Source: Bryobacterales bacterium | GTDB lineage: Bacteria > Acidobacteriota > Terriglobia > Bryobacterales > UBA6623 | DNA length: 43,991 bases | Assembly: GCA_022824585.1 (NCBI GenBank) | Contig: JAJDZN010000115.1 | Location: forward strand, 1 to 43,991 | Direction: 5' to 3' | Shown here: piece by piece, positions 34,350-43,095 of the stretch | Position numbering within the stretch: position 1 is the stretch's first letter | How the letters are laid out: every line of letters begins with the position of its first letter | Notes under the pieces: model-generated | Told to the model about the DNA's origin: nothing | Database searches by the model: none | What the model saw: only the letters and a program-made list of their open reading frames with translations | Program-made: the position numbers and the translations under genes

Positions 34350-35180
34350 TTGAATAGCTTAGGAATGATGGCAACAGGGCAAACGGTGGCACAGCAAGAT
34401 CCGGCGGCGCTGGGCAAGCAATTGCTTGAGCAAAAGATTGTCATCCGCACCTACGGCATCCGCAAGACCTACATCATGGGCGATCAGCAGATCCATGCCG
34501 TGAACGGCGTCGATCTGGAGATCCGCTACGGCGAGTACGTGGCGTTGATGGGTCCGTCCGGTTCGGGCAAGTCCACCTTCATGAACCTGATCGGAGCGCT
34601 GGACACGCCCACGGCTGGCGACTACTACATCGCCGGCCAGCTCATCAGCACGATGTCGGACGACGAGCTGGCGTATATCCGCAACCGCGAGATCGGCTTC
34701 GTCTTTCAGACGTTCAACCTCTTGCCCCGGCTCACGGCGCTGCAGAACGTGGAATTGCCGCTGGTGTACTCGGGCGCGCAGCCAGCCGAGCGGACCGAGC
34801 GGGCGAAGCGCGCCTTGGCGCAAGTCGATCTCACCGAGCGCATGTACCACACACCCAGCGAGCTCTCTGGCGGCCAGCGGCAGCGCGTGGCCATCGCCCG
34901 AGCCTTGGTGGGAGACCCGGCGATCATCCTGGCTGACGAGCCGACCGGGAACCTCGACACGGCCACGTCGACCGAGATCATGGGAGTGTTCGACGTCCTG
35001 CACAAGCAGGGCAACACGATCATCTTGGTCACCCACGAGCCCGATATTGCCATGTACGCACGCCGCATCGTCCAGCTGCGCGACGGCAAGGTCGAGAAGG
35101 ACGAAGAAGCCCGGTGGGCACTGGCCGCGGCGTTCGGGTCGGCTGATCACGGCGGCGGCCAGCCCGACAAGCAGGCCTGA
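34350..35180 (+). CDS. ABC transporter ATP-binding protein (MacB/LolD type)
   Basis: 276 aa from TTG 34350, or 271 from ATG 34365. All nucleotide-binding motifs are present: Walker [11 protein letters not shown]-loop [24 protein letters not shown] typical of the LolD/MacB/FtsE group (split here), signature [15 protein letters not shown], Walker [14 protein letters not shown] and the H-loop VTHEPD. A 30-residue N-terminal extension and a Gly/Ala-rich tail are unusual. It presumably energises export together with the upstream adaptor lipoprotein, with a permease encoded elsewhere. Confidence 0.92.
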   Translation: MNSLGMMATGQTVAQQDPAALGKQLLEQKIVIRTYGIRKTYIMGDQQIHAVNGVDLEIRYGEYVALMGPSGSGKSTFMNLIGALDTPTAGDYYIAGQLISTMSDDELAYIRNREIGFVFQTFNLLPRLTALQNVELPLVYSGAQPAERTERAKRALAQVDLTERMYHTPSELSGGQRQRVAIARALVGDPAIILADEPTGNLDTATSTEIMGVFDVLHKQGNTIILVTHEPDIAMYARRIVQLRDGKVEKDEEARWALAAAFGSADHGGGQPDKQA

Positions 35181-35187
35181 CGGCGCG

Positions 35188-36345
35188 TTGCTGGAAGACG
35201 CGATTCCAGCCCTCTTCGCTGGCTTGGTGCTCGTAGGTTGCGCCTACTATGTGCTGGTGCTGCTGGCAGCGCGGCAGTTCTTGCTGCGCAGGCGCGAGCC
35301 GAAGACCTACCTCGGAGAAGTGCCCGCCATCAGCGTGCTGAAGCCCCTGGCGGGCTACGAGCCAGAGCTGGCCGAGAACCTAGGCAGCTTCTTCCGCCTC
35401 AGCTATCCGCGATACGAGGTCCTTTGTGCAGCGCGAGACGCGGACGACCCAGCACTGGCGATAGCGCGAGAGGTTCGATCCGACTATCCCGACTCAAACG
35501 CGCAACTGCTGGTTGCCGGAGAACCGGACTGCCCCAATGCAAAAGTGCATTCGCTGGCCGCGATGACCACCGCGGCGGCGGGTGAACTGCTCGTCGTCAG
35601 CGACAGCGATATCCGCACCGACCCGGCGCTGCTATTGGAGATCTCGAAGGACTTCGAGGATCCCGCCGTAGGCGTGGTCACCTGTCCTTACCGGGCCGTG
35701 CCGGGCTCGAGTACGTGGTCGACGCTGGAGGCTCTGGGAATGAACACAGAATTCTGGAGCGGCGTTCTGGTCGCCCAGTTCCTGGCTCCCATGAACTTCG
35801 CGGTCGGACCGACCATGGCGGTGCGGCGGTCTTGTCTCGACGCGCTGGGGGGGTGGGAAGCGTTCGGTGATTTCCTGGCCGAGGATTTCGAAGTCGGCCG
35901 TCAAGCTCGCCTGGCCGGCTACGAGGTCCGGCTGTCCACTCACGCTGTCGAGCACAGGATCGGCAGCCAAGCATTGCGCGAGAATCTCGTCCACCGGCTT
36001 CGCTGGCGACGCTCCACGCGCCGGTCGCGCCCGGTCGGCTACTGGGGGGAGATCTTTGCCAACCCTCTGCCGTGGGCGCTGCTGCTGCCGCTTGCGGCAT
36101 CGGGAGCGGCTTGGTCTTGGGCGGCTCTGGGCGCGTGCGTCGCCTTGCGGGCTTCGGTAGCGCTGATGGTCGGGGGACGCGTGCTCGGCGACACCCTGCC
36201 GTGGTGGCGCTACTGGCTGCTGCCGCTGCAAGACGGGCTGAGCCTGCTGGTCTGGTTCGCCGGGCTGTTCGGCAGGCGCATCGTGTGGCGCGGACGCGCG
36301 TACGAGCTTTCCGGAGACGGGCGGCTACGGGAGTGGAGGGCCTGA
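35188..36345 (+). CDS. GT21-type glycosyltransferase (HpnI/ceramide glucosyltransferase-like)
   Basis: Integral membrane glycosyltransferase of about 385 aa, if TTG 35188 is the start; GTG 35227 is an alternative. An N-terminal hydrophobic helix (IPALFAGLVLVGCAYYVLVLL) comes first. The GT-A core shows ISVLKPLAGYEPEL, the nucleotide-sugar DxD-type motif SDSDIRTDP, a third acidic motif FLAEDFEVGRQ and the (Q/R)xxRW-like RLRWRRSTR. Three or four C-terminal membrane segments follow. This matches HpnI (hopanoid glucosamine transfer) and ceramide glucosyltransferases; the lipid acceptor cannot be decided. It follows the ABC gene by 7 bp. Confidence 0.85.
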   Translation: MLEDAIPALFAGLVLVGCAYYVLVLLAARQFLLRRREPKTYLGEVPAISVLKPLAGYEPELAENLGSFFRLSYPRYEVLCAARDADDPALAIAREVRSDYPDSNAQLLVAGEPDCPNAKVHSLAAMTTAAAGELLVVSDSDIRTDPALLLEISKDFEDPAVGVVTCPYRAVPGSSTWSTLEALGMNTEFWSGVLVAQFLAPMNFAVGPTMAVRRSCLDALGGWEAFGDFLAEDFEVGRQARLAGYEVRLSTHAVEHRIGSQALRENLVHRLRWRRSTRRSRPVGYWGEIFANPLPWALLLPLAASGAAWSWAALGACVALRASVALMVGGRVLGDTLPWWRYWLLPLQDGLSLLVWFAGLFGRRIVWRGRAYELSGDGRLREWRA

Positions 36346-36392
36346 ACTCGTGGTTGGCTGCTCCCTGACAGGGCTGCGGCGCCGGTGCACCA

Positions 36393-37961
36393 TCACAACG
36401 CGGGCCGCTCGCTGTACACGCCAAACTCGGCCCGCAATACGTCGCAAATCTCTCCCAGCGTGGCGTACGCCCGCACTGCCTCCAAGATCGCCGGCATCAA
36501 ATTCGCGCCGCCGGCAGCGGCGTGTCCAACGTTGGCAAGTGCCGCCTGGACCGCGCTGGAGTCCCGCTTGGCGCGCAGATCTTCCAGGCGAGCTGCTTGG
36601 CGCCGGCCCACGCGTTCGTCGATCACCAAGGTCTCGATCGGTTCCGTGGCCTCGTCCGCATGCGCGTTGACTCCCACGATCTTCACTTCCCCGCTCTCGA
36701 CGCGGCGCTGGTAGTCGTAACTGGACTTGGCGATCTCGGCCTGCGGGTAGCCCCGCTCTACGGCAGCCACCATGCCGCCCAGAGAATCGATCTTGCCAAT
36801 CTCCACCCAGCAGGCAGCTTCCAGCTCGTCCGTCAGCCGCTCCACGAAGTAGCTCCCGCCGAACGGATCGACCGTCTGGGTCACGCCAGTCTCTCCGGCG
36901 ATCACCTGCTGCGTGCGCAACGCTAGCAGGGCGGCTTCCGACGTCGGCAAGGCATACGCCTCGTCGAGGGCATTGGTGTGCAGCGACTGCGTGCCGCCGA
37001 GCACCGCGGCCAGCGCCTGCAGGGCCGTCCTGACGATATTGACCTGCGGCTGCTGCACTGTCAGCGAGACACCGGCCGTCTGCGCATGGAAGCGCAGCTT
37101 GAGGGAACGGGGATCCTTCGCGCCGAAGCGCTCTTGCATCACCTTGCACCACACCCGCCGGGCAGCGCGGAACTTGGCAACCTCTTCGAAGAAGTCAGTG
37201 TGGGCGTCAAAGAAGAAGCTGAGCCTTGGCGCGAACTCATCGACGGCAAGCCCGCGTTCCAGGGTCGATTCGACATACGCAATGCCCGCGCCCAGTGTGT
37301 AGGCCAGCTCCTGCGCAGCTGTCGCCCCAGCTTCGCGGATGTGGTAGCCGCTGATGGAAACGGGATTGAAGCGCGGAGTGTGCCGCGTCGAGAATTCGAT
37401 CGAGTCCGCTACCAGGCGCATCGACTCGCGAGGCGGGTAGATGTACTCCTTCTGCGCCATGAACTCCTTGAGGATGTCGTTCTGGACCGTTCCGGAGAGT
37501 CCGCTCCACTGCGCGCCCTGCCGCTCGGCCACCACCAAGTACATCGCCCACAGGATGGCTGCCGAGGAGGTGATCGTCATCGAAGTGGTGATCTGGTCCA
37601 GCGGAATTTCCGCGAACAGCTCCTCCATGTCGGCCAGAGAAGAGATCGCCACGCCGCATTTGCCGACCTCGCCCTCGGCCATTGCGTGGTCGCTGTCGTA
37701 ACCCATCAGGGTCGGCAGGTCAAAGGCCACCGACAGCCCGGTCTGGCCTTGCTCGAGCAAGAATCGGAAGCGCCGGTTGGTCTCCTCGGGAGTGCCGTAG
37801 CCGGCGAACTGGCGCATCGTCCAGAGCCGTTCGAGATACATGCGCGGATGGATGCCGCGCGTATAAGGGGGCTCGCCCGGGCGCGAGCCATCGCCGGCCG
37901 ACCCGTCGGCTGAGCTGTAGAGCCTCTCCTCTAAGAGGCTGGAGGCTGTGTGCCGGCCCAC
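36393..37961 (-). CDS. Methylmalonyl-CoA mutase large-subunit-like protein (no B12 domain)
   Basis: 522 aa from GTG 37961. It covers the substrate-binding TIM barrel of acyl-CoA mutases: [52 protein letters not shown] (split here), [28 protein letters not shown] and the [18 protein letters not shown] block. The cobalamin-binding domain (DxHxxG) is absent, so a separate small subunit encoded elsewhere is needed, as in split mutases. The substrate could be methylmalonyl-CoA or a related acyl-CoA (for example isobutyryl or ethylmalonyl). It is preceded on the same strand by a Cys-rich gene that ends 3 bp before its start. Confidence 0.9.
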   Translation of the reverse strand: MGRHTASSLLEERLYSSADGSAGDGSRPGEPPYTRGIHPRMYLERLWTMRQFAGYGTPEETNRRFRFLLEQGQTGLSVAFDLPTLMGYDSDHAMAEGEVGKCGVAISSLADMEELFAEIPLDQITTSMTITSSAAILWAMYLVVAERQGAQWSGLSGTVQNDILKEFMAQKEYIYPPRESMRLVADSIEFSTRHTPRFNPVSISGYHIREAGATAAQELAYTLGAGIAYVESTLERGLAVDEFAPRLSFFFDAHTDFFEEVAKFRAARRVWCKVMQERFGAKDPRSLKLRFHAQTAGVSLTVQQPQVNIVRTALQALAAVLGGTQSLHTNALDEAYALPTSEAALLALRTQQVIAGETGVTQTVDPFGGSYFVERLTDELEAACWVEIGKIDSLGGMVAAVERGYPQAEIAKSSYDYQRRVESGEVKIVGVNAHADEATEPIETLVIDERVGRRQAARLEDLRAKRDSSAVQAALANVGHAAAGGANLMPAILEAVRAYATLGEICDVLRAEFGVYSERPAL

Positions 37962-37964
37962 GGC

Positions 37965-38288
37965 CTAGAAGGCGAGCGTACCGGTGCGCGCGGTCTCGGA
38001 TTCATTTGGCCGGTAGAGTATCTGGCAGCGCTCGCAGCGGTAGATCTCCGGATCCCGGCCGAACATGGCGACAAGCTCGTCTCCATAGCCGTACCACCGC
38101 TTGAGATGCCCGGCGCAGATCTTTTTGCCTTTGGGCTCGTCACAGGCCCGCTGGCGCTCGATCCGGCGCTTGACGAACGTGCCGTCGGCCAGTTTCGCGA
38201 CCAGATTCTTCGGCTCCGGAACGGCCGCCTCGTCAGCTTCGGGCTTGGCGGCGACGGCCTCGGCGGTGGCAGAATTCGTGTCTGGCAT
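37965..38288 (-). CDS. Small Cys/His protein, probable metal-binding, unknown
   Basis: 107 aa. The N-terminal 30 residues are Ala/Glu-rich. The rest has Cys 49, Cys 58 with His 61 (KKICAGHLKRWY), and Cys 85 and 88 (YRCERCQILY), a spacing that suggests a zinc site. The family is unknown to me. It lies immediately upstream of the mutase gene (3 bp) on the same strand, so it may be translated with it and assist the mutase, but this is only context. Confidence 0.65.
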   Translation of the reverse strand: MPDTNSATAEAVAAKPEADEAAVPEPKNLVAKLADGTFVKRRIERQRACDEPKGKKICAGHLKRWYGYGDELVAMFGRDPEIYRCERCQILYRPNESETARTGTLAF

Positions 38289-38363
38289 GGCCTTCTGTGG
38301 GCATTCTATCAGACCCCAGCGGTCTCACTCGGGTGGGGGTGTGGAGGCTGCGCTCGCCTCATT

Positions 38364-38828
38364 TCAACCGCGCTCGCTGGCCCACAGGAGCTTATCGACC
38401 TTGCGAGGGGTCCATTCGCCGGTGTTGAACAGTTCATTGAGCGAAACGGTCTTGCGGCGCATGATTTCTACTAGCACGACGCCATCGGGGATGGTGAGCC
38501 TCTCGGGGTCCATGCACCTGAGCTTGTCTCGCTCGGGCAGGCAGCGCACCTTGCGAAGTGCGCGAACGGCAAACTGATCAACGGTTCCAAACTTAGCCGG
38601 GAATAGCAGGGCCAACAGGCCGGACGCGCCCGCCGTACCAAGTCCTTTGATCTCTTTCGCGGCACGGAGTGCATCTCTAATGCTGGCATTCTCGCAACCG
38701 AGAACTCGATCTCGGATCGTGAGCAAGTGGTGTCGGCCAAGATCAGTAGCTTGGCGCTTAAGATGCCCGGTGGTTGTGATGTACCTGTTAGTTGCCGTGT
38801 ACCTCCAGACGAAGTACTTGTTCAGCAG
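38364..38828 (-). CDS. Unknown protein with HhH-like segment, second gene of a cassette; start codon not canonical
   Basis: The reading frame is open from 38861 down to the stop at 38364 and looks coding throughout: WYEWLLNKYFVWRYTATNRY, GHLKRQATDLG, then REIKGLG-like KEIKGLGTAGASGLLALLFP (helix-hairpin-helix-like), FGTVDQFAVRALR and TPRKVDKLLW. The first ATG/GTG/TTG in frame is a TTG at 38726, inside the conserved-looking part. The real start must be a CTG (for example 38828, given here), or translation arises from the overlapping upstream gene by frameshift or reinitiation. The upstream gene ends inside this frame at 38822. Function unknown; DNA binding is possible. Confidence 0.55.
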   Translation of the reverse strand: MLNKYFVWRYTATNRYITTTGHLKRQATDLGRHHLLTIRDRVLGCENASIRDALRAAKEIKGLGTAGASGLLALLFPAKFGTVDQFAVRALRKVRCLPERDKLRCMDPERLTIPDGVVLVEIMRRKTVSLNELFNTGEWTPRKVDKLLWASERG

Positions 38829-39556
38829 CCACTCGTACCACTGATCGGCATCGAGGTGTCGTCAACATTCATCCAGCCGCTACCCTCAACACCGCGTAAC
38901 CGACCCACGACTTCGCTCAACGACGCAGCGTCGAGTATTTCAAACTCCGTAATGTTGAAGCGCCTGAGTGACCAAGTGCCGTCGGCATCGCGCTCCCAGC
39001 GCCCGACCCCCTGAACACGCAGGGTCCCTCCGTAGAGATGACTGCCAAGACGCCGGGCTATCTTGCGGTCTGCGTTACAGATGTGGATGACGTCGCCGTC
39101 CCGTAGATGCACCGGCACAGTCTCGTCCCGGCCACCAATGCGGATGAGTTCACCATCCAGAACCCCTTGCTGATTTAGCGCACCGTAGGTGACCAGCTTC
39201 TGTTGATCTCGACCGGGAAAGTTGATCGCCAGGTCGCTCTCAGTCTCGCCAAGGCTGCCGGTAGCGTTGTCGGCGGCCAGCAGCCGATTGAGCCCTATGA
39301 AGGCTGCGGTTACGTCGTTGGGGCTGTCGTCGCACGCGATGCTTTGGATTCGTTTCCGGACTTCAGGAACAGCCTCGGGCTCGATGCGCTGGACCATCTC
39401 AGTGCTGCCGCCATCGAGACGCACGAAATGCACACGCTCGACCTCTCCCAGTAGCCTCGCTAGGCCGGCCATGTATTCGGCCAGACGAGACATGGGAAGG
39501 GTCTCCGGAGTGAACGCGTCAATCGTGAATCGGTATTCGCACTCTGACTCAGCCAT
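38822..39556 (-). CDS. Unknown protein, first gene of a two-gene cassette
   Basis: 244 aa from ATG 39556 (MAESECEYRFTIDAFTPETLPM). It resembles conserved hypothetical proteins I have seen in Proteobacteria, with MSRLAEYMAGLARLLGE, VHFVRLDGGSTEMVQRIE, FIGLNRLLAADNATG, ETVPVHLRDGDVIHICNADR and ARRLGSHLYGGTLRVQGVGRW, but no assigned function. The mixed alpha/beta layout shows no catalytic signature that I can name. It overlaps the open frame of the next gene. This pair sits between unrelated housekeeping genes, typical of a mobile cassette. Confidence 0.7.
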   Translation of the reverse strand: MAESECEYRFTIDAFTPETLPMSRLAEYMAGLARLLGEVERVHFVRLDGGSTEMVQRIEPEAVPEVRKRIQSIACDDSPNDVTAAFIGLNRLLAADNATGSLGETESDLAINFPGRDQQKLVTYGALNQQGVLDGELIRIGGRDETVPVHLRDGDVIHICNADRKIARRLGSHLYGGTLRVQGVGRWERDADGTWSLRRFNITEFEILDAASLSEVVGRLRGVEGSGWMNVDDTSMPISGTSGC

Positions 39557-39765
39557 GGCGGTGCCCCCGCGTCAGTGCAGTTCGTAATCAGTGTATTGCT
39601 GATCCCCGGTCAGCGCCCAACCTGACTGAGTGCAAGCAGAACCTCGCGTTGCGAGGAGTCATCTGCCAGAGCGGCTCAAGTTTTCCACAAAGTGCGGGGC
39701 ATCTTACCTTCTACGCTTCAGGGTTTGGGTACTCACTCTCGTAGACTGGACCCTGGGCCTGCGGC

Positions 39766-40311
39766 TTAGCTCCAGCCTTCGCGCTCGATCAGCCGCTCGA
39801 TGTGCGCGAGATGGTGCTGGCCGTGCCAAGCATAGGCGCCGACCGTGACAGCCAGCGTAGAGGGACCCGACTCCGGATGCACGAACTCGCGCTGCAATTC
39901 CGGCCAGCGCAGGCTGCGCAGCAGGGCCACCCAGCGACCGTGGAGAGCTTCGAGCATGTCGAGCGAATCAGCGATCGGTCCCCGGTAGTCAGCAAGCGCC
40001 GCCCAGCCTTTCTCGTCATAGGCCTTGATCATCGGTCGTCTCTCGGTCAATGCCCACTTGAGCCGAATGAAGCTGTTCATATGGCTGTCGGGCAAATGAT
40101 GCACTACCTGCCGGACCGTCCAGCCTCCCGGGCGATAGGGAGTGTCAAGCTGACGCTGCGACAACCGGGAGACGACGCGACGAAGGTCCGCCGGCAGCGC
40201 CGCGATGTCGTCGATCCAGCCGTTCACCTCCTCCTGCATGACCGGTTCGGCGGGCAAGAATCGCCCTATCGGATATCGCAGGTCGGGGGTTTCTGGGCTC
40301 ATGGATTCCAT
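39766..40311 (-). CDS. DinB/YfiT-like putative metal-dependent hydrolase
   Basis: About 181 aa from ATG 40311 (MESMSPETPDLRYPIGRF) or 40302. It shows the DinB/YfiT four-helix-bundle signature: WTVRQVVHHLPDSHMN (first metal His), YDEKGWAALADY and the closing YAWHGQHHLAHI (second and third His). Homologues act as thiol-S-transferases (bacillithiol type) or uncharacterised hydrolases. The physiological substrate is unknown. It is a single gene, without nearby partners. Confidence 0.85.
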   Translation of the reverse strand: MESMSPETPDLRYPIGRFLPAEPVMQEEVNGWIDDIAALPADLRRVVSRLSQRQLDTPYRPGGWTVRQVVHHLPDSHMNSFIRLKWALTERRPMIKAYDEKGWAALADYRGPIADSLDMLEALHGRWVALLRSLRWPELQREFVHPESGPSTLAVTVGAYAWHGQHHLAHIERLIEREGWS

Positions 40312-40794
40312 TCGAGAAAACACGTCGGAAAAGCCGCTAAGGCGTCCGCGGGAAGACTTGAGGCTGGGCGCGCCACTCAAAGGTCAAGAAATGGTTATTG
40401 GGGAGCGCACTACCATTACAGCACGCGGGTCACGCTGGCAGCCTGGACCCGTTTCCAGTCTGTTCTGAGGTTGCCGCGGCCGGTGCTACCTTCAGGCTCA
40501 TCCGGCGTCGGACAAGACCGGTACAACAGTTTAGGGAGAATGTGTGCGAGAATGACAGGTAGGCGCTTCCGCCCTGCGTTGCCACGCACTTGGAAACCGG
40601 CGACGCGCATGGCCGCCAAGCTGGCGAAGGATGCGACCCATCTCATCACCGTCCCCACCGTCAGGCTAACTTCCGCCCTCTAGGACCTACCTAGGCTCCT
40701 CGGCTCGGGGGCAGCATTCGCCCCAAAACTCTGCTCCGGCCTCTCGGGTCGGCCTCTCCGGCCGGTCTGCTGAGGCCCCGCAATAGGAATCCCC
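40312..40794. other. Intergenic stretch upstream of the DEAD-box helicase
   Basis: About 480 bases with no convincing gene; frames on both strands are Arg/Pro-rich shadows. GC-rich inverted segments near 40745-40775 (ctctcgggtcggcctctccggccggtct, split) could fold in the leader of the helicase mRNA. I cannot define a regulatory element. Confidence 0.35.
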
Positions 40795-42024
40795 TTGTCT
40801 TTCTCTACCATCGAATTGCACCCGACTCTCTTGAAGGGCGTCGACGATCTGGGGTTCACTGCCCCGACCCCCATTCAATCGGACGCTATCCCTCCGGCCC
40901 TCAAGGGGCGAGATCTTCTCGCCTGCGCCGCCACGGGAAGCGGCAAGACTGCCGCCTTCTTGCTCCCCATTCTGCACCGGCTCGTGGATCTGCCTCGGGG
41001 CACCACGCGGGCCCTGGTCTTGGCACCCACCCGCGAACTGGCTCTGCAGCTCCTGGAAGATCTGCGGGCGTTGGCGCGCCATACGGGGATCAAGGCCGCG
41101 GCCGTCCACGGCGGCGTGGGAATGGGTCCGCAGGTGAAGGCGTTTCGGCGAGGCGTAGACGTGATCGTCGCCACGCCCGGGCGCCTGCTCGATCACTTCC
41201 AGCACGGGCACTCACCCCTGTCGGGACTGAAGTACCTAGTTCTGGACGAGGCGGATCGCATGCTGGACATGGGCTTTCTGCCGGACATCCGGCGCGTGCT
41301 CCGGCACGTGCCGAGACCCAAGCAGACCCTCTTCTTCAGCGCCACCATGCCGCCGCCGATCGAGGTTCTCACCCGCGAGATCCTCCGAAATCCGGTGAGA
41401 ATCTCACTTCAGCGCAAAGCTGCACCGGCCGCTGGCATCTCTCAGGCCCTCTATCCGGTGCCCCGCACGCTCAAAGGGGCGCTTCTGGTGGAGTTCCTGA
41501 AGGGCGGCCACATCCACGACGCGCTGGTCTTCACGCGGACCAAGCACCGGGCGGATCGCTTGTGCAAGCTACTGGTCCGAAACGGCATCGCCGCCGAGCG
41601 CATCCATGGAAACCGGTCGCAGGCGCAGCGCACGAAGGCGCTCGCGGGATTCAAGGCCGGGAACTACCGGGTACTAGTGGCCACGGACATCGCTGCGCGG
41701 GGGATCGATGTCGAAGCTTTAGGACATGTGGTGAACTTCGATGTCCCCGCCGTACCCGAGGACTACATCCACAGGGTGGGGCGCACCGGCCGTGCGGAGT
41801 TGACCGGAGACGCTATCACACTCGTGGCACCAGAGGAGGAGTCCGACGTCCGCCAGATCGAGCGCGCTGTCGGATCCAAGATTCCAAGGGTCCGTCTGGA
41901 TGGCTTCTCATATTCGACGGGCGGCGGAGAGGCGCCAACGGATGTGCCCCTGACCAAGCGCATCACCACGATCCGAGCCAGAAATCGAGCTAGAAAGGAC
42001 GAGCGCCGCAAGCGCGCAGCCTAG
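40795..42024 (+). CDS. DEAD-box RNA helicase (RhlE-like)
   Basis: ATP-dependent RNA helicase, 409 aa from TTG 40795. Motifs in order: Q-motif FTAPTPIQSDAI, I AATGSGKT, Ia PTRELA, GG pair, TPGR, II DEAD (VLDEADRMLDMGF), III SATMP, IV LVFTRTKHRAD, V ATDIAARGID, VI HRVGRTGR. A short basic C-terminal tail ends in RKDERRKRAA. The layout and length fit the RhlE group used in ribosome assembly or RNA decay, often cold-induced. It is monocistronic. Confidence 0.95.
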   Translation: MSFSTIELHPTLLKGVDDLGFTAPTPIQSDAIPPALKGRDLLACAATGSGKTAAFLLPILHRLVDLPRGTTRALVLAPTRELALQLLEDLRALARHTGIKAAAVHGGVGMGPQVKAFRRGVDVIVATPGRLLDHFQHGHSPLSGLKYLVLDEADRMLDMGFLPDIRRVLRHVPRPKQTLFFSATMPPPIEVLTREILRNPVRISLQRKAAPAAGISQALYPVPRTLKGALLVEFLKGGHIHDALVFTRTKHRADRLCKLLVRNGIAAERIHGNRSQAQRTKALAGFKAGNYRVLVATDIAARGIDVEALGHVVNFDVPAVPEDYIHRVGRTGRAELTGDAITLVAPEEESDVRQIERAVGSKIPRVRLDGFSYSTGGGEAPTDVPLTKRITTIRARNRARKDERRKRAA

Positions 42025-42047
42025 CGAGAACTAGCCGGACCACGGCA

Positions 42048-42342
42048 ATGCACAATCCGCCGCACCCTGGCGTGCATGACCGAGAGGCGTGGATGGCAGA
42101 CGGGATGTCTGTGTCTGAAGCGGCCGCTTGGATCGGCGTGCGGCCAGATACCCTTTGAGCCGGGTCGTAGACGGCCGGGAGGGTATCTCTCCTAAACTGG
42201 CGTCTCGGCTGGAAGCCGCAGGTTGGTCCCGGAAAAACCTTGGTTGCGCCTTCAAGCCGCCTACGACGAAGCGCAAGCGCGACTCCGGGACGATCACCGG
42301 GAGCTGTTCCCGGCACCACTCGGTGCGGCCGAAACCTCGTAG
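42048..42342 (+). pseudogene. higA: HigA-type antitoxin, broken by two frameshifts
   Basis: ATG 42048 opens MHNPPHPGVHDREAWM, GMSVSEAAAWIGVRPDTL, the HigA helix-turn-helix start, and meets TGA. The next frame continues with LSRVVNG-like LSRVVDGREGISPKLASRLEAAGW. After a second slip near a run of five A's, the third frame gives PEKPWLRLQAAYDEAQARLR and ends with TAG at 42340-42342. Joined, these parts follow a complete HigA of about 97 aa. No higB toxin lies upstream, where the DEAD-box gene ends. Decayed antitoxin. Confidence 0.8.
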
Positions 42343-42580
42343 GCCCCACAGCAACCCCAGACAGTCTTTCGAGGAAGATGACTGCGCGAGGGTCGCTGAA
42401 CTCGCGAGGAAGTGTCGCGTGGTCGATTGCCCTCTACGCCTCACGGGGTTGTCTGGTTTGCGCGGTTTCTTGAACGGCAGCCGGTGCGCACCAGTAGCAG
42501 CCCGGACGGACCGCTAGCGCGATACCTCAAGAGTTTGGCGATCCACAAGCCACCAAGCTTGTGACTGAACCGCTCTTGCC
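42343..42580. other. Non-coding stretch between higA remnant and the duplicated TA upstream region
   Basis: About 240 bases without a convincing frame. Together with the following repeat arm (42581-42836) this makes nearly 500 bases without a gene. Possibly more decayed coding DNA; I could not identify it. Confidence 0.35.
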
Positions 42581-42836
42581 GGTTGGTCGCGTCGCACGGT
42601 TGCGGTGGCCTCGGCGGCTATCGCCCTTCGCTGGGGCCCAGGGGGTGCAAACCGGTCATCGGACGATTCCGATTGCCACTAGACGGAGGGATTGGGCAAG
42701 GGGCGGTTCGGTAGGCGTGCTGGCATGAAGCGTCTGTCTGGGCGGCCGGCCGGCTCGATGCTGCGATCGACTCGGGCCGCTGTCCGGGACAACACTCAAC
42801 ATGGCGTTGCAACCGAAGTAGAAGAGGAGGGGAGAG
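42581..42836 (+). repeat. Upstream repeat arm, copy A
   Basis: About 256 bases before the antitoxin ATG, recognisably similar to 43521-43783. Shared words include ggttggtcgcgtcg, gggggtgca, ctgtctggg and ggctcgatgc, in the same order. The two copies are about 940 bp apart in direct orientation. This arm ends in a strong ribosome site (aggagggg) five bases before the ATG. It probably contains the TA promoter and operator. Confidence 0.75.
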
Positions 42837-43088
42837 ATGACGGATATGCGCAAGGATGTTCATGAAGAGATTGATCGGTTGCCCGATGAGCAAGTCGCAG
42901 GTGTCAAGGAGTTTCTGGCTTCTTACCCGAGTCGCCTTGATGCCACTCTTCGGAATGCCCCGGAATCTGACGAGCCGGAAACCGAGGAGGAGGCGCGATT
43001 GGTGGCGGAAGCGAAGGAATGGCTCAGGCAGAACGGTGGCCGGGGGATACCACATGAGGAGGTTATGCGAGAACTCGGCCTAGAGTGA
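42837..43088 (+). CDS. RelB-like antitoxin, copy A (intact)
   Basis: 83 aa from ATG 42837, with AGGAGGGG just upstream. It begins MTDMRKDVHEEIDRLPDEQ, a helical N-terminus, followed by an acidic middle (DEPETEEEARLVAEAKEWL) and the closing HEEVMRELGL helix common to small RelB-type antitoxins. The toxin gene begins 7 bp later. A second, truncated copy of this gene lies at 43784. Confidence 0.75.
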   Translation: MTDMRKDVHEEIDRLPDEQVAGVKEFLASYPSRLDATLRNAPESDEPETEEEARLVAEAKEWLRQNGGRGIPHEEVMRELGLE

Positions 43089-43095
43089 TCCGGGC

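Noticed and set aside
38311..38325. Hairpin agacc-ccagc-ggtct as a terminator
   Set aside because: The stem has only five pairs and no T-run follows on either strand.
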